64,000 nt of DNA, from NCBI GenBank assembly GCA_014284505.1, contig JAAFYY010000001.1:2232001-2296000 (forward strand), written 5' to 3'. This DNA is from Streptacidiphilus sp. 4-A2. GTDB taxonomy: Bacteria; Actinomycetota; Actinomycetes; Streptomycetales; Streptomycetaceae. Each line of letters starts with the position of its first letter. Position 1 is the stretch's first letter. Shown piece after piece: positions 18,326-29,767 of the stretch. A program made the translations under genes and the position numbers. The notes under the pieces were generated by a model, which had not been told where the DNA came from, did not search any database, and saw only the letters and a program-made list of their open reading frames with translations.

Positions 18326-19650
18326 GTGAGACTCAGCCACAGCCTGCGTACCGCAGCGCGCGTCACGACCGCACTGGCCCTGGGCAGCGCGCTCAGCTTC
18401 GGCGCCGCGGCATCCGCCACCGCCTCGACGCAGACGCCATCCGCCCAGACGCTGATCGCGGCGGAGCAGGCACACGAGGCCCACGCCGCCCAGCCGGCGC
18501 TGACCACCGCCGACAGTCACTCCAAAGCCGCCTGCTCGGCCGTGATCGTGGTCGGGAAGGAGTCCTGCTTCGCCTTCAAGCGCGAAGGCATCCGCCCGAC
18601 GACCGCGAAGGCTTCCCCCGACGCCATCCCGTCCGGCTACGGGTACGGCCCGGCGAACTTGCAGTCGGCGTACAACCTGACCTCGGCCTCGGCCAGCGAC
18701 GGAGCCGGCCGCACCATCGCCCTGGTGGACGCTTACGACGACCCGACCGCCGCGAGCGACCTGGCCGCCTACCGCTCGGCCGCGGCCTGCCCGCCGCCAA
18801 CTTCAAGAAGGTCAACCAGAACGGCCAGGCCTCGCCCCTCCCGGCCGAGGCACCGACCTCGGACGACTGGACGCTGGAGGAGTCGCTCGACCTCGACATG
18901 GCGTCCGCGATCTGCCCCAAGTGCAACATCGTGCTGGTGGAGGCGCAGGACGACTCCAGCGACGGCCTGTACGTCGCCGAGAACACCGCGGCTGGCCTGG
19001 CCGGCTACATCTCCAACTCCTGGGGCGGCAGCGAGGCGTCCACGGACACCACGCTGGACTCCGAGTACTTCAACCACCCCGGCCACGTGATCACGGCCTC
19101 CGCGGGTGACGGCGGCTACGGCGTGAGCTACCCGGCGGCCTCCCCGAACGTGGTGGCGGTCGGCGGCACCAGCCTGAGCACAGCCTCGAACTCGCGCGGC
19201 TGGACCGAGACGGCCTGGGGTGACGGGTCGCTCAGCTCGTACTTCGGCGGCACGGGCTCCGGCTGCTCCAGCTACGAGCCGCAACCGGCCTGGCAGACCG
19301 CGCTGAAGATGTCGAGCTGCTCCAAGCGCATCGACAACGACACCGCGGCCGACGCCGACCCGAACACCGGCGTCGCGGTGTACGACACCTCCAACGGCAA
19401 CGGCGGCTGGAACGAGGTCGGCGGGACCAGCGCCTCCTCCCCGATGCTCGCGGCCATGTACGCCCTCGCGGGCAACGCCGGCAACTCCCCGGCCGACGCC
19501 ATCTACACCCACACCAGCAACTTCTACGACGTCACCAGCGGCAGCGACGGCTCCTGCAGCCCGTCGTACCTGTGCACCGCCCAGGCCGGCTACGACGGCC
19601 CGACCGGCATCGGCACCCCGGACGGCATCGCGGGGCTCGCGGTCGGATGA
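18326..19650 (+). pseudogene. Secreted S53 (sedolisin-type) serine-carboxyl peptidase, one frameshift
   Basis: About 441 residues from GTG 18326, with AGAGGAAC upstream. A classical signal peptide (VRLSHSLRTAARVTTALALG, cut after ATASA) precedes a short pro-region and the catalytic domain. The E-x3-D pair is in EESLDLDMAS, and the nucleophile Ser is in EVGGTSASSPMLAAM, the S53 form of the GTSxS motif. NSWGGSEAST and SAGDGGYGVSYPAASPNVV are typical. A conserved C-terminal region (GTPDGIAGL) shows that the protein is full length. One G is missing near 18785, in GCGGCC where the family needs GCGGGCC for YRSAAGLPAANF. The enzyme would act outside the cell at low pH. Confidence 0.85.
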
Positions 19651-19772
19651 CCCTGCGTCACCCCGCGCCACCACAGGCAGCACGGCGACGGTGACCGGCC
19701 CGGCCCGCCGGACCGGTGACGCCGGCACCGCGGCCCGGTCGGCAGCCCCTCCTGAACAGCACGTACGCCAGC

Positions 19773-19797
19773 GGCCCCGCACCCCAGGTGCGGGGCC
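19773..19797 (+). terminator. Strong hairpin downstream of the S53 gene
   Basis: GGCCCCGCACC and GGTGCGGGGCC form a perfect 11-bp stem with a 3-base loop, 120 bases after the stop codon. Confidence 0.65.
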
Positions 19798-20097
19798 TGC
19801 GCCGATCCCGGCCGCCGCCCGCCCGCGTGCCGATCGACGCGGCCCTGTCCGCCCAGGCCCCGATCACGCCCCGATCCTTTTGGGGCACGACCCGACGGAT
19901 GAACGCGCAACCCGCACTGGATCGTCCGCTGCGGACACGGGCTCTCCTTGGGGACCCACTGCGGCCGTGTGCCCGATGTGCCCGTCCGCCGTGTCCGGCC
20001 GGGACGTCGGACCCACCAGCGGCAGTCGGCAACTCCGAGGTGCTGTCGACCCTTTGAGCCGTCCGGCCCCGTGCCTGGCGCAGCCCTCCACGTTGCT

Positions 20098-20126
20098 CCG
20101 TTGGAGGGGCGTGACGCCTCCAACGG
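20098..20126. repeat. Perfect inverted repeat before the SDR remnant
   Basis: CCGTTGGAGG and CCTCCAACGG form a 10-bp stem with a 9-base loop, 91 bases before the GTG at 20217. It is either a terminator or an operator. Confidence 0.5.
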
Positions 20127-20216
20127 CCGAACGAAGGACTTCGCTCCGCGGCCGACCCCTCCTGGGATGTTTAGGTCACGTTGACGGTCCGGCGCACCGA
20201 CATCCGGGAGACAGTG

Positions 20217-20543
20217 GTGAACTCACTCGTGGACAGTGGGCGACAGCTCATGTCGCCTCCGCTTCTGCGGGGCCGGAACGTGCTGGTGACGGGGGCGAAC
20301 TCGGGCATCGGCAAGGCGGCGGCGGTCGCCCTGGGCCGGGCGGGGGCCGATGTCGTCGTCAACTACGCCTTCGACCCGGAAGCCGCCGATGAGGTCGTCC
20401 AGGAGACCCAGGGCTTCGGCGTGCGCGCCTACGCCCACCAGGTCGCGAAGGTGGTCGAGGAGTGCGGCACCATCGACATGCCGGTGGCCGACGCGGGACT
20501 GCAACGGGACGCTGCCATCACCGAGATGACCGTTAACCCGTGA
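20217..20543 (+). pseudogene. Short-chain dehydrogenase, internally deleted and truncated
   Basis: The frame from GTG 20217 (GGGAGA five bases upstream) has the cofactor motif VLVTGANSGIGKAAAVALGR and DVVVNYAFDPEAADEVV. It then jumps from VRAYAHQV straight to VVEECGTIDMPVADAGLQRD and stops after AITEMTVNP. The region with Ser, Tyr and Lys of the active site is missing, so it cannot be a working reductase. Homologues related to glucose 1-dehydrogenase are about 250-280 residues; this is about 108. Its stop overlaps the first codon of cydA (GTGA), so the remnant now acts as a leader cistron. Confidence 0.65.
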
Positions 20544-22014
20544 AGAACGCAGCGTATGTGCTGGCGAGCGCTCCCGCGCAGGTTCTGCCGGCGCGTCAGC
20601 TCATGGCATTCACTCTGGCCTCCCACATCATCCTGGTGCCGCTCGGGGTGGCCCTGCCGTTCATCACCCTGGTGATGCACTACCGGGGGTTGCGCGGCAA
20701 GGACCCCGTCGCCCTCCTGCTCGCCCGGCGCTGGTCGGCCGTCATGGCCGTCCAGTTCGCCGTGGGCATCGTCACCGGCACGGTCCTGACGTTCGAGTTC
20801 GGGCTGGTGGCCGAAGATGATGGGCCGCTGGGGGGTCTTCGGCTTGGGATTCGGCGTGGAGGCGTGGGCGTTCTTCCTGGAGGCGATCCTGATCGCGGTC
20901 TATCTGTACGGATGGCGCCGGCTCAAGCCCTGGACGCACTTCTGGATCGCCACGCCGCTGCGCGGCGCTGATGGGGGCGTTCGGCATCATCGCCGCGAAC
21001 TCGTGGATGAACACCCCCAGGGGCTTCACCCTGGACGCGACGGGCAGGCCTGACAGCGTCGAGGTGCGGTCGGCGGTGTTCACGCCGATCTTCGGCGCCG
21101 AGTACTGGCACTTCGTGGTCGCGATGTTCCTGACCGCCGGCTATGTCGTCGCCGGCGTCTACGCGGTGGGCTGGCTGCGCGGACGCCGGGACCGCTACCA
21201 CAGGCTCGGGTTCTGCGTACCGTTCACCGTCGCCGCGATCCTCACCCCCGTGCAGTTCTTCCTGGGGGACAACATCGCCCGGCAGGTCTACCACAAGCAG
21301 CCGGTGAAGTTCGCTGCCACCGAACTGGTCTGGAACACCGGCACCCATGTGCCCGAGTACCTCTTCGGCCGGCTGCAATCCGACGGAACCGTCAAGGGCG
21401 GCCTGAAGATCCCCGGGCTGGACTCGTTCCTGGCCGGCTTCAGCCGCGGGACCCAGGTGACCGGACTCACCTCGGTGCCGGCGGACGAGCGCCCGACACC
21501 GGTGGAGGCGACCGTCGCGCACTGGGCCTTCGATGTCATGGCCACCATCGGCAGCCTGCTCATCCTGCTGGCCGTGTGGTACGGCTGGTGCTGGCTGCGC
21601 CCGCCGGACCTGCGAGGTCGCGCTGGTTCTTCCGGGCCGCCGCCGTCGCCGGTGTGGCCAGCGTGGCAACCGTGGAGTGCGGCTGGATCACCACCGAAGT
21701 GGGACGCCAGCCCTGGATCGTCTACCAGTACATGCGGTCTCGGACGCGGTGACAGCCACCAAGGCCGCCTCGCTCTGGAGCATGTTCGGCATCGTGGTGG
21801 TGGTGTATGTGCTCATCTTCGGCGCCTTCCTCGCCGTCGTGCTGGCGATGAGCCGGCGCTGGCGGCACGCCGGGCCCGGCCCCGGCGCCCTCAGGACGAG
21901 GCCCGGAGACCGACCCCCTACGGGCCGCGCCTGCGGGCGGCCGCTGTCGGCCAGGGGGCCACCTCCCTGCGGTCCGGCTCCCCCGGCCGGCGAGGGCCTG
22001 GGGACCCGCGGTGA
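20540..22014 (+). pseudogene. cydA: Cytochrome bd quinol oxidase subunit I, frameshifted
   Basis: About 490 residues. Starts at GTG 20540 overlapping the SDR stop. TM1 carries the heme-ligand His in MAFTLASHIILVPLGVALPF. Then come RRWSAVMAVQFAVGIVTGTV, WGVFGLGFGVEAWAFFLEAI, GAFGIIAANSWMNTPRGFTL and the motif TEVGRQPWIVYQYM near the C-terminus. The Q-loop between TM6 and TM7 contains KQPVKFAATELVW. Lost or gained bases near 20815, 20960, 21620 and 21730 break the frame. The enzyme reduces oxygen to water with quinol and low proton gain, giving high-affinity respiration. The stop overlaps cydB by GTGA. Confidence 0.85.
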
Positions 22015-23056
22015 CCGCCGACGTCGTCGCCTGGATCCTGCTGCTCGCGGTTGCCGCGTATGCCTGCGGCGGAGGCGTCGACTACGGCGCCGGGTTCTGG
22101 GACCTGCTCGCCGGCGGCGCCGAGCGCGGCAGGCGTGCGCGCTGGCTGATCGACCATGCCATGGAGCCGGTCTGGGAGGTCAACAACGTCTGGCTGATCT
22201 TCGTCTTCATCCTGATGTGGACGGGGTTCCCGGTCTTCTTCGAGACCGTGTTCAGTGCGATGTGGCTGCCCCTGGCCCTCGCCGCCGTCGGCCTGGTCCT
22301 GCGCGGCGCCGGATTCGCCCTGCGCAAGCCCACCCGGCGGCTGGCCCGGCGCCGGGTCTACGGCGCTGCCTTCGCCATCTCCTCGCTGCTCACCCCTTCT
22401 TCCTGGGGGCCGCGGTCGGCGGGGTGGCCTCCGGCCGCGTCACCACGGCCACCACCGCTTCGGCCGACGCCTGGGCCAACCCGACCTCGGTCATGGCCGG
22501 GCTGCTCACCGTCGCGGCCACCGCCTTCCTGGGCGCGGTGTTCCTCACTGCGGACGCCCGCCGATATGACGCCTGGGACCTGGTCGGATACTTCCGGCTG
22601 CGGGTCTGGGGCAGTCTGCTCGGGATCGTCGTGCTGGCCCTGGTCGGCCTCGGGGTGACCCGTCCGCATACCTCCTACGTGTACCACGGCCTCACCCATG
22701 GCGCGGGCTCGCCCTGGTGCTGGCCGCGGCGGTGACCGCCCTGATCACGGCCTGGCTGGTCACCGGACGGCACACCGGTTGGGGCGGTTCACCTCTGTCG
22801 CCTCGGTGGCGCTGACGGTCGCGGCCTGGGGCTGCGCACAGCGCCCCTACCTGGTGCCCACCTCCCTGACTGTGCGCCAGGCGGCCGGGGCAGCCGAGCC
22901 GTTGCAGTGGCTGCTGTGGTGACGGTCATCGCCGTGGTGCTGGTGGTACCCGCGCTGGTGGTCCTGTACCGCCTCGACACGAGTGGCAAGCTGGAGCCGC
23001 TGACCGATGCGGATGTCGCGGGCACCCCGCCCCGGCCGGGCACCGCCCCGCCCTGA
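22011..23056 (+). pseudogene. cydB: Cytochrome bd quinol oxidase subunit II, frameshifted
   Basis: About 348 residues from GTG 22011. It begins with VAWILLLAVAAYACGGGVDY and has HAMEPVWEVNNVWLIFVFIL, the hallmark of CydB, then GFPVFFETVFSAMWLPLALA. Breaks are near 22400, 22710 and 22920. The real C-terminus is LVVPALVVLYRLDTSGKLEP, with the stop at 23054. It follows cydA with a 4-base overlap, so translation is coupled. No cydCD genes, needed elsewhere for bd assembly, follow here. Confidence 0.85.
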
Positions 23057-23121
23057 CCACCGTACGGGCGGCGCTGCCCGGTCCGGCCCCAGCGGGCAGG
23101 GCGGCGGTCGCCCGCCTCGGT

Positions 23122-24611
23122 TCAGCCGGCGGCCGGGCCGAACCAGCGGCTGAGGGCGTCGGTCAGGCCGGTACCGCCGGTCCAGCAGATGTACCCGTCC
23201 GGCCGCACGAGGACGGACTCGGCAATGATGGCGTCCGTCTTCGCCCGCACCTGCACCAGCCGGTCACTCCAGGGGGTGTCGGCGGCCGGGGCGTCCCCGA
23301 GTTCGAGCAGTACGCCTCGTCCGGTCCGGGTCAGTTCGCTGAAGCGGACCGGGCGGCCGGCGACCAGGAGGTCCACGTCCGGCATCCGCAGGCCGAGCAG
23401 CGGGTGGTGGCCGGCGTCGGGCATGGGGTAGCGCAGGTCGAGCCCGGACATCATGCCTGCCAGGTGCCGGTTGGCGTCGGGAAGCGCGATCAGGTCGGTG
23501 AGCACGGTGCGCAGCTCGGACAGCCCGCTGTCGCGCTGCGGCCCCATGATCACGCCCTGGGCCCGGGTGAGCGTGAGCACCCTGGCAGCGGGTGCCGCTC
23601 GGCGTGGTAGCTGTCCAGCAGCTGCTCGGCCGCCCCGTCCCGGATGAGCGCGGCGAGCTTCCAGCCGAGGTTGAACGCGTCCTGGACACCGAGGTTGAGG
23701 CCCTGCCCGCCGGCCGGGAGGTGGATGTGGGCGGAGTCGCCGGCGAAGAGCACGCGGCCGTGCCGGTACTGCTCCAGCTGACGGCTGGCGTTGCTGAACC
23801 GTGAGGCGTAGCGGACCTCGGCCACGTCGACGGAGCCGCCATGGGTCGCCCGCAGCACCGCGCGGACCTCCTCCGCCGTCACCGGGGCGTCGGCGTCGGC
23901 CCGCGAGGTCTGCGGGCCGGAGAAGGTGAGCTTGTGCAGCCCGTTGCCCAGGGGCGTGAGCAGGGTGAAGTGGCCCTGGGGCGAGGTACGGATGTTGCCG
24001 CTGATGTGGTCGGCGTCGGCTACGTCCCCGGTGAGCACCAGGTCGGCGCTGGCGCTGCGGACGGTACCGGCCTGGCCGGGGAACGCCGCGCCGGTGAGCT
24101 TGCGCACGTTGCTGTGCGCGCCGTCGCAGGCGACCAGGTAGCGGCCCCGGATCGAGCGGATGCCGTCGGGGCCGGCCACGATGGCGGTGACCTTCTCAGC
24201 GTCCTGCTGGAGGTCGACCAGGCGGTGCCGGCGCAGTACCCGTCCGCCCAGTTCGGCGAGCCGGTCCTCGAGCAGTGCCTCCAGCCGGTCCTGCGGCAGG
24301 CTCAGCGGGGAGGGGTAGCGGGTGTCCCAGACCGAGTAGTCCAGCGGGGCGGGCAGTCCGGCGAAGTGGCCGCCGACGGAACGGTGGTCGACCGACCGTT
24401 CGAGGGCGCTGTCGAGCAGGCCGCGCAGTTGCAACAGCTCCGCGGTCCGGGGCTGGACGGCCCCGGCCCGGGACTGGGGGTTGCGGCCGGGCAGCTGGTC
24501 CAGCACGACGGCGGGCACGCCGGCCAGGGCCAGTTCGGCGGCGAGGGTGAGCCCGGTGCCGCCGGCGCCGACGATGACGACCTCGGTGGCCTCGATGTCC
24601 ATGGTCTGCAT
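23122..24611 (-). pseudogene. FAD-dependent aromatic monooxygenase, one frameshift
   Basis: About 497 residues. The start at ATG 24611 is favoured by AGAGGA upstream. The FAD-binding GxGxxG is VVIVGAGGTGLTLAAELALA; the DG motif is LVACDGAHSNVRKLTG; GRVLFAGDSAHIHLPAGGQG is the conserved GD motif contacting FAD and NADPH. This is the class A family of polyketide hydroxylases and rifampicin monooxygenase. One base is lost near 23580 before VLTLTRAQGVIMGPQRDSGL. It is the last gene of a three-gene operon with an exporter, which suggests detoxification or tailoring of an aromatic compound. Confidence 0.82.
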
Positions 24612-24720
24612 GGGTCCTCTCAGGAGATGTGTCCACAGTTTTCGGGTCTTGCAGGACCCCGGTTTTCGGGTGGCCTCGGGCACCGCGTCGGCGGCTTGAG
24701 GACTCGTTGCCCGGCGGGGC

Positions 24721-26163
24721 TCAGCGCTGTGCCGTGGCCCGCTCTCGCGGCAGCAGGAACCAGGCCGCGACCAGTGCCGCGAGGAAGACAGCCGCCGCGA
24801 CCAGGAAGCCGGTCTGCATCGCCTCCGCTGTGTCGTGGGCGCGCAGGGCGGGGCGGACAACGTGTTCGTGGGCAAGGATGACCGCACCCACCACCGCGAC
24901 CCCGAGCGTCCCACCGAGTTGGCGGACCGTCTGGACGATGCCGGAGGCCTGCGGCCGCTCGGAGGCCGGCACCCGGCTGAGCGCGTCGGTGTTCACGGGC
25001 GAGAAGACCAGCCCCAGGCCGAGACCGACCAGCACCATGCCCGGCAGCTTCGAGAAGTACTCGATGTGCGGCAACGCCAACGCCCACTGCGACGATCCGA
25101 CGGCGGCCAGGGCGAGCCCGGTCAGTACCGGCGCGCGCACTCCCGACCGGTCGTACCAGCGGCCCGCGATCTGGGCGCCGGCCATCAGCGGCACGATCAT
25201 CGCGAGTGAGGCGAGCCCGGCCCGAACGGGGCTGTAGCCCAGCAGGTCCTGGGTGTACAGCGTGGAGAAGAGCACCATCGCCAGCAGGCTGAACTGTGTG
25301 GCCAGCAGCACCCCCACGTCGCCCACGAAGCCGCGGTGCCGCAGCAGCCGGACCCGGACCAGCGGATCCGCCGACCGCAGCTGGATCAGCACGAAACAGA
25401 CGGTGACCGCCAGCCCGACCGCCAGTACGAGCAGCGTGCGCGCGCTGTCCCAGCCCCACTGGCCGGACTGCTGCAACGCGTACACCGTGGTCCCGATGCC
25501 CGAGATCAGCAGCGCGACGTGTACCGGGGACAGCGACAGCCCTGGTTGCGCCGGGTTCGCCGGGCGGGCGCGGCGCACCAGCAGCAGCGCCGCCAGGCCG
25601 ACCGGCACGTTGATCCAGAACACTGCCCGCCAGCTGACCCACTCGGTCAACGTGCCGCCCAGCAGCGGGCCGAGGGCCAGGAAGATCTGGCTGATGCCGG
25701 TGTAGACACCCATGGCGCGTCCGCGCATCGCGGCCGGAAAGGCGTCCATGACGATGCTGGCGCTGACGGGCATCATCAGCGCCGCGCCGCAGCCCTGCGC
25801 GACCCGTGCGGTGATCAGCCAGGCCTGGCCGCTGGAGCCTGCCGGGGCGAGCCCGCACAGGGCCGAGGCGGTGAAGAACACCGCGACTCCCACCCGGAAG
25901 GTGGTGACCGGTCCGAGCTTGGAGCCCAGCTTGCCGCCCAGCGCCACGGTGGCGGCCATGGCCAGCACATAGGCGTTGACCACCCACTGCTGGCCGGACG
26001 CGGACAAGGGCAGCTCGCGGGTCATGGTCGGCAGCGCGACCGACACGACGGTCTGGTCCAGCATGATCATCGACAGGCCGCCGGTCATGGCCACCAGGAC
26101 GGTCCACGCGGCCCGGGTCGGCCGTCCGGTCCCGGCTTCCGGCCGGGTGGTGACCGCGCTCAC
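24721..26163 (-). CDS. MFS drug exporter, DHA2 family (14 TM)
   Basis: 480 residues, intact, from GTG 26163, overlapping the upstream gene by GTGA. Features are SMIMLDQTVVSVALPTMTRE (TM1 D-Q motif of EmrB/QacA exporters), GGKLGSKLGPVTTFRVGVAV, QGCGAALMMPVSASIVMDAF (motif C region), and a run of about 14 hydrophobic segments. It exports hydrophobic drugs or a small metabolite by proton antiport. It is coupled to the membrane protein upstream and probably to the monooxygenase gene downstream. Confidence 0.9.
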   Translation of the reverse strand: MSAVTTRPEAGTGRPTRAAWTVLVAMTGGLSMIMLDQTVVSVALPTMTRELPLSASGQQWVVNAYVLAMAATVALGGKLGSKLGPVTTFRVGVAVFFTASALCGLAPAGSSGQAWLITARVAQGCGAALMMPVSASIVMDAFPAAMRGRAMGVYTGISQIFLALGPLLGGTLTEWVSWRAVFWINVPVGLAALLLVRRARPANPAQPGLSLSPVHVALLISGIGTTVYALQQSGQWGWDSARTLLVLAVGLAVTVCFVLIQLRSADPLVRVRLLRHRGFVGDVGVLLATQFSLLAMVLFSTLYTQDLLGYSPVRAGLASLAMIVPLMAGAQIAGRWYDRSGVRAPVLTGLALAAVGSSQWALALPHIEYFSKLPGMVLVGLGLGLVFSPVNTDALSRVPASERPQASGIVQTVRQLGGTLGVAVVGAVILAHEHVVRPALRAHDTAEAMQTGFLVAAAVFLAALVAAWFLLPRERATAQR

Positions 26164-26758
26164 GCACCCGCCCCGGGCTTCTCGCGGACCCGCCGGCGCC
26201 GGCGATCTGCTCGGTACGCCGGAAGCCGAAGAGCACGAGCAGGATCGGCGCGACCCAGTTGAGCAGGAGGTTGACCTGGCCGCCGTGGCCGGCGGCGATG
26301 GCAGCGCCGGCCGCCAGGTGGCACGCGGCCGTGCCGAGGATGACGCCGGCCCACAGCAGCGAGATGCGGCGGTTGACGGCCCGGAAGAGCGGGCTGCCCC
26401 AGTAGCGGCGGTCGATACCGGCGCGCGCGTACTGCTCGGTGAACGGCACGGTGAACACCGACACCAGCATGATCAGGGCCAGGGCCAGGGCCGAGCCGCC
26501 ACGGCCGTAGTCCACGAGCAGGCTCTGGGTGTGGTGGTCGCCGGTGAACCCGACGGCCGCGATCACGCCGAAGGTGGCGACCCCGGCGGCGTCGATGGTC
26601 TTCAGGCCGTCGGTCCGGGCGCCGCGGATGGTCAGCAGCAGTGAACCGACGCAGGCGGCCAGGGCGGCGTAGCCGACGGCGCCGGCGCCGAGGCGCTGGG
26701 CGATCATCGAGAACAGCACCCACGGCACCAGGCCGAGGAGCAGGTTCTTGGACTTCAT
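26160..26758 (-). pseudogene. Multi-spanning membrane protein, C-terminal frameshift
   Basis: About 198 residues from ATG 26758, with GGAGA upstream (MKSKNLLLGLVPWVLFSMIA). Six or seven hydrophobic segments are seen, including YAALAACVGSLLLTI, ALALALIMLVSVFTVPF, SLLWAGVILGTAACHLAAGA and LLLNWVAPILLVLFGF. A lost base near 26190 hides the normal stop at 26160, which overlaps the exporter start. It resembles small integral proteins found next to DHA2 exporters and regulators in Streptomyces; no function is established. Confidence 0.65.
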
Positions 26759-26936
26759 CGTGGTCTCCGGGATCGAGTGGGTGGGACGCTTCCCACTCTC
26801 CGTGCCGCGGCGGGCGCGATCATCCGTCGGATGGCAGAGACTTTCGTGCCAGTCGCGCGCCGCTGACCTGCGCCTGGCGCGTACCCGCGGGACCTGGCCG
26901 CGATCTCAGCGCGGCTGCGCGCCGCGGGCCGCGACT

Positions 26937-29664
26937 TCAGCGCGGCTGCGCGCCGTCGGCCCGGGCCGCGGTGGCGGCGGCCAGTTCCAGGCGGTTGCCC
27001 AGGCCCAGCTTGACCAGCGCGTGCGAGACATGGGTCTGCACCGTACGCGGGGAGATGTGCAGGCGCCGGGCGATGTCGGGCCCGGACAGCCCCTCCGCCA
27101 CCAGGTGGGCGACCTGCGTCTCGGTCGGGGTGAGGCTCTCCCAGCCGGCCGTCGGGCGGCGGCGGCCCACCCCGGAGCCGAAGCGCACGCCCGCGGCGCG
27201 CAGCCGGCCGACGACCCGGGCGGTAACGGCGTCCGCCCCGGCCTGTGCGGCCCGCTCCAGGGCCCGGCGGCCGAGTTTGCGGGCCAGCTCCTTGTCACCG
27301 AGCCCGGCGGCGGCGACAGCGGCCTCCTCCCAGGCGGCCAGCTCGGTCAGCGCGTCGTCCACGGCCGCGGCCCGGGCCGCGGCGGAGGTCGCCGCCTCGA
27401 CGATCCCGTCCAGGTCGGCGCCGGTCAGGGCCTCGGCGAGCAGGACGGAAGGCTCGGTGGCCGGGCTCAGCGGCCGGGGCAGCCGGGCCAGGTCGCGGGC
27501 GATCGCCGCCCGCAGGCCCTCGTCGGCCGCCCGCAGGGCAACCCGGGCCAGCTCCGGGGCGGTCGTGCCCAGCCACATGAAGCAGTGCTGCGCCGCCGCC
27601 CGCTCCCAGACCGTGCGGGCGAGCCGCGCCGCCTCGGTGTGCCGCCGCCTGGCTTCCAGCAGGGCACCCGCACCCGGTCCGGCTGCGGGATGCCGAACTG
27701 CAGCGGCCGTGGCTGCGCGTCCCACTGGTCCAAGCGCCGCTCGGCGGCGTCCAGTTCCCCGCGCAGGACGTCCACCAGGGCGCGGGCCCCGACCGCGGAG
27801 GAGACCCAGGCGATCTCACCGGCCTCGGCCAGGTCCAGGGCGGTGTCGAAGGTGGCGGCGGCGTCCGCGAGGCGGCCCGAGACCAGGTCGATCGAGGCGG
27901 CGATGAACTGGTGCGCGGTGGTCTGCCAGGCGGCGCCGCGCTCCTGGCGCAGCCGCTCGACCTCGCGCAGCGCCACCTGCGCGGCCGCCGGTCCGCCGCG
28001 GTACAGCTCGATGAGCGGCGGCCACACGTCGCCGGAGCTGCCCTCGTACGGGTCGACGTGAGCGGCCATGTGCAGCCGCGACGCCTCCCAGGCCAGCTCG
28101 ACGGCGACCTGCGGAGCGCCGGTCAGCCAGTTCCGGACGGCCTCGGTGACCAGGCCGGTCAGGGTCAGTGTGTGCGGGTCGGGGACCGGCGGGTGCAGCG
28201 CCAGCGGTTCGAGGCCGCCGAGCTGCACCAACTGCCGGCGGTGGTCGGTCAGGACGGCGCGGACGTGCTCCGGCGTCGGCTGTGCCAGCGTGCGGTCGAC
28301 CATCTCCAGCGCCGACTCGGTGTCGCCGCGGGTGGTGGCCGCGAAGATCAGCACCCGGTTCAGCGCGACGGCGTCCGCCGGATCGGTGGCCAGGGCGAGC
28401 GCGGTCCGCGCGGTCTCCTCCGCGCGGCGCATCTGCCCGGAACGTGCCAGCGCCCGGGTACGCCCGATCGCCAGCTTCACCGCGGCGGCCGCCGACCCGT
28501 CGGCGGAGCCGGACGCGTCCGCCAGCAGGTCGGCCTCCACCGCGGGCGCGTACTCCAGCTCCGGTCCGGCGGCCCGCAGCGCCGCCAGCACCTCCTCCAG
28601 CGGCGCTCCCGAGGCGATCACATGGTGGGCCCGGCCTGCGGCGTCGATGTGCCGGGCGGCGGCGGTGTGCAGCAGCCGCAGCAGGGGCGCGGGGGTCCGG
28701 CTGCGTACCGCTTCGCGGTAGCCGTCATGGGTGAACGCGAGCCTTCCGCCGGACCCGAAGACCAGGACGCCGCGGTCCAGCAGCCACTGCACCGGCTCGA
28801 CCGCGGCGACGGGCTCCAGCCCGCCGATCGCGGCGACATCCTCCACGGTGGCCGGCCCACCGGCCACCGCCAGTGCTCGCACGACCTGCCGGGCCGGGCC
28901 CTCCAGCGCCGCCAGCTGCGCCTCGACCACGTCCTGCGGCCCGCGTGCCGCCGCGGCGGACGCCGCCTGCCCGGGCAACAGGTCGAGCGGCCCGTCCGGG
29001 GTGAGCGCGCCGGAGCGCCGCAGGTCGTCCAGGGTGGTGACGGCGTGCAGGGCGCTGCCCGGGTGCCGCAGCAGCACCGGCCGCAGGGACGGTCCGGGCC
29101 AGCGGCCGGTGCGGTCGTGCACGAGTGCGTCCAGGTCGATCGCGTCCATCTCGGGCAGGGCCACCTCGCGCACATCGGACCGGCGCAGCAGTCGGGTCAG
29201 ATGCTCGCGCTCCGGCAGCGGGCGCCGGGTCACCAGCAGCGCCAGCGGCAGGTCCCGGGCGGCGGCGGCGATCAGGTCCAGGACGGCCAGCGAGGCCGCG
29301 TCGGCCAGGTGGGCGTCGTCGGCGGCCAGCACCAGCGGGCCGCTCGCGCACATCGCGTCGAGCCGGTCCAGCAGCCGGCGGTCGGTATCCGGTAGCAAGG
29401 GCCGGTCCGGCACCGTCCCCAGCAGGTCCGCCGCGAAGGCGTAGGGACGACGGACCGACATCTCGCTCGCAGCGGCGCTCCGCACGGGCACACCCGCCCC
29501 GACCTGCGCGCGCCGGAGCGTGTGGCTCTTGCCCGCGCCCCCTTCCCCGGTCACCACGAACACCGAGGGGCGTCCGGCAGCGCGGTGGCGAGCGCCCGGG
29601 CGACCCCGGCAGCCAGGAGGGCGTCCACTGCGCGGCGACTGCGGGCGGGCGGTTCGGGGCTCAT
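26937..29664 (-). pseudogene. LuxR-family ATP-binding (LAL) regulator, frameshifted
   Basis: About 909 residues from ATG 29664. Walker A is FVVTGEGGAGKSHTL; Walker B is PLVLAADDAHLADAASLAVL. A long helical TPR-like middle follows. The C-terminal LuxR helix-turn-helix is ESLTPTETQVAHLVAEGLSG, then PDIARRLHISPRTVQTHVSH. Breaks are near 29570 and 27670. LAL proteins activate large operons, often for antibiotics or sugar use. The gene heads the minus-strand group of membrane protein, exporter and monooxygenase genes, and faces a TetR gene, so the two regulators probably share the control region. Confidence 0.82.
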
Positions 29665-29741
29665 GGGGAATGCCTCACATGGCACATCTCGGAAGATTTA
29701 TTCACCAGGACTCTAACTATACTTGAGGCAATTATCGTCCG

Positions 29742-29753
29742 AGTGGCGCCACT
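29742..29753. promoter_or_regulatory. Palindrome before the TetR start, likely operator
   Basis: AGTGGCGCCACT is a perfect 12-base palindrome, 14 bases before ATG 29768. It lies in an AT-rich divergent promoter region that also holds CTAACTATACT, a -10-like sequence. Confidence 0.55.
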
Positions 29754-29767
29754 GCTACCGTGGGGGC

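Larger units (their letters stand above)
19651..20216. other. Spacer with two hairpins
   Basis: No supported gene. It holds a strong terminator-like hairpin at 19773-19797, a weaker one at about 19691-19720, and another inverted repeat at 20098-20126. Confidence 0.45.
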
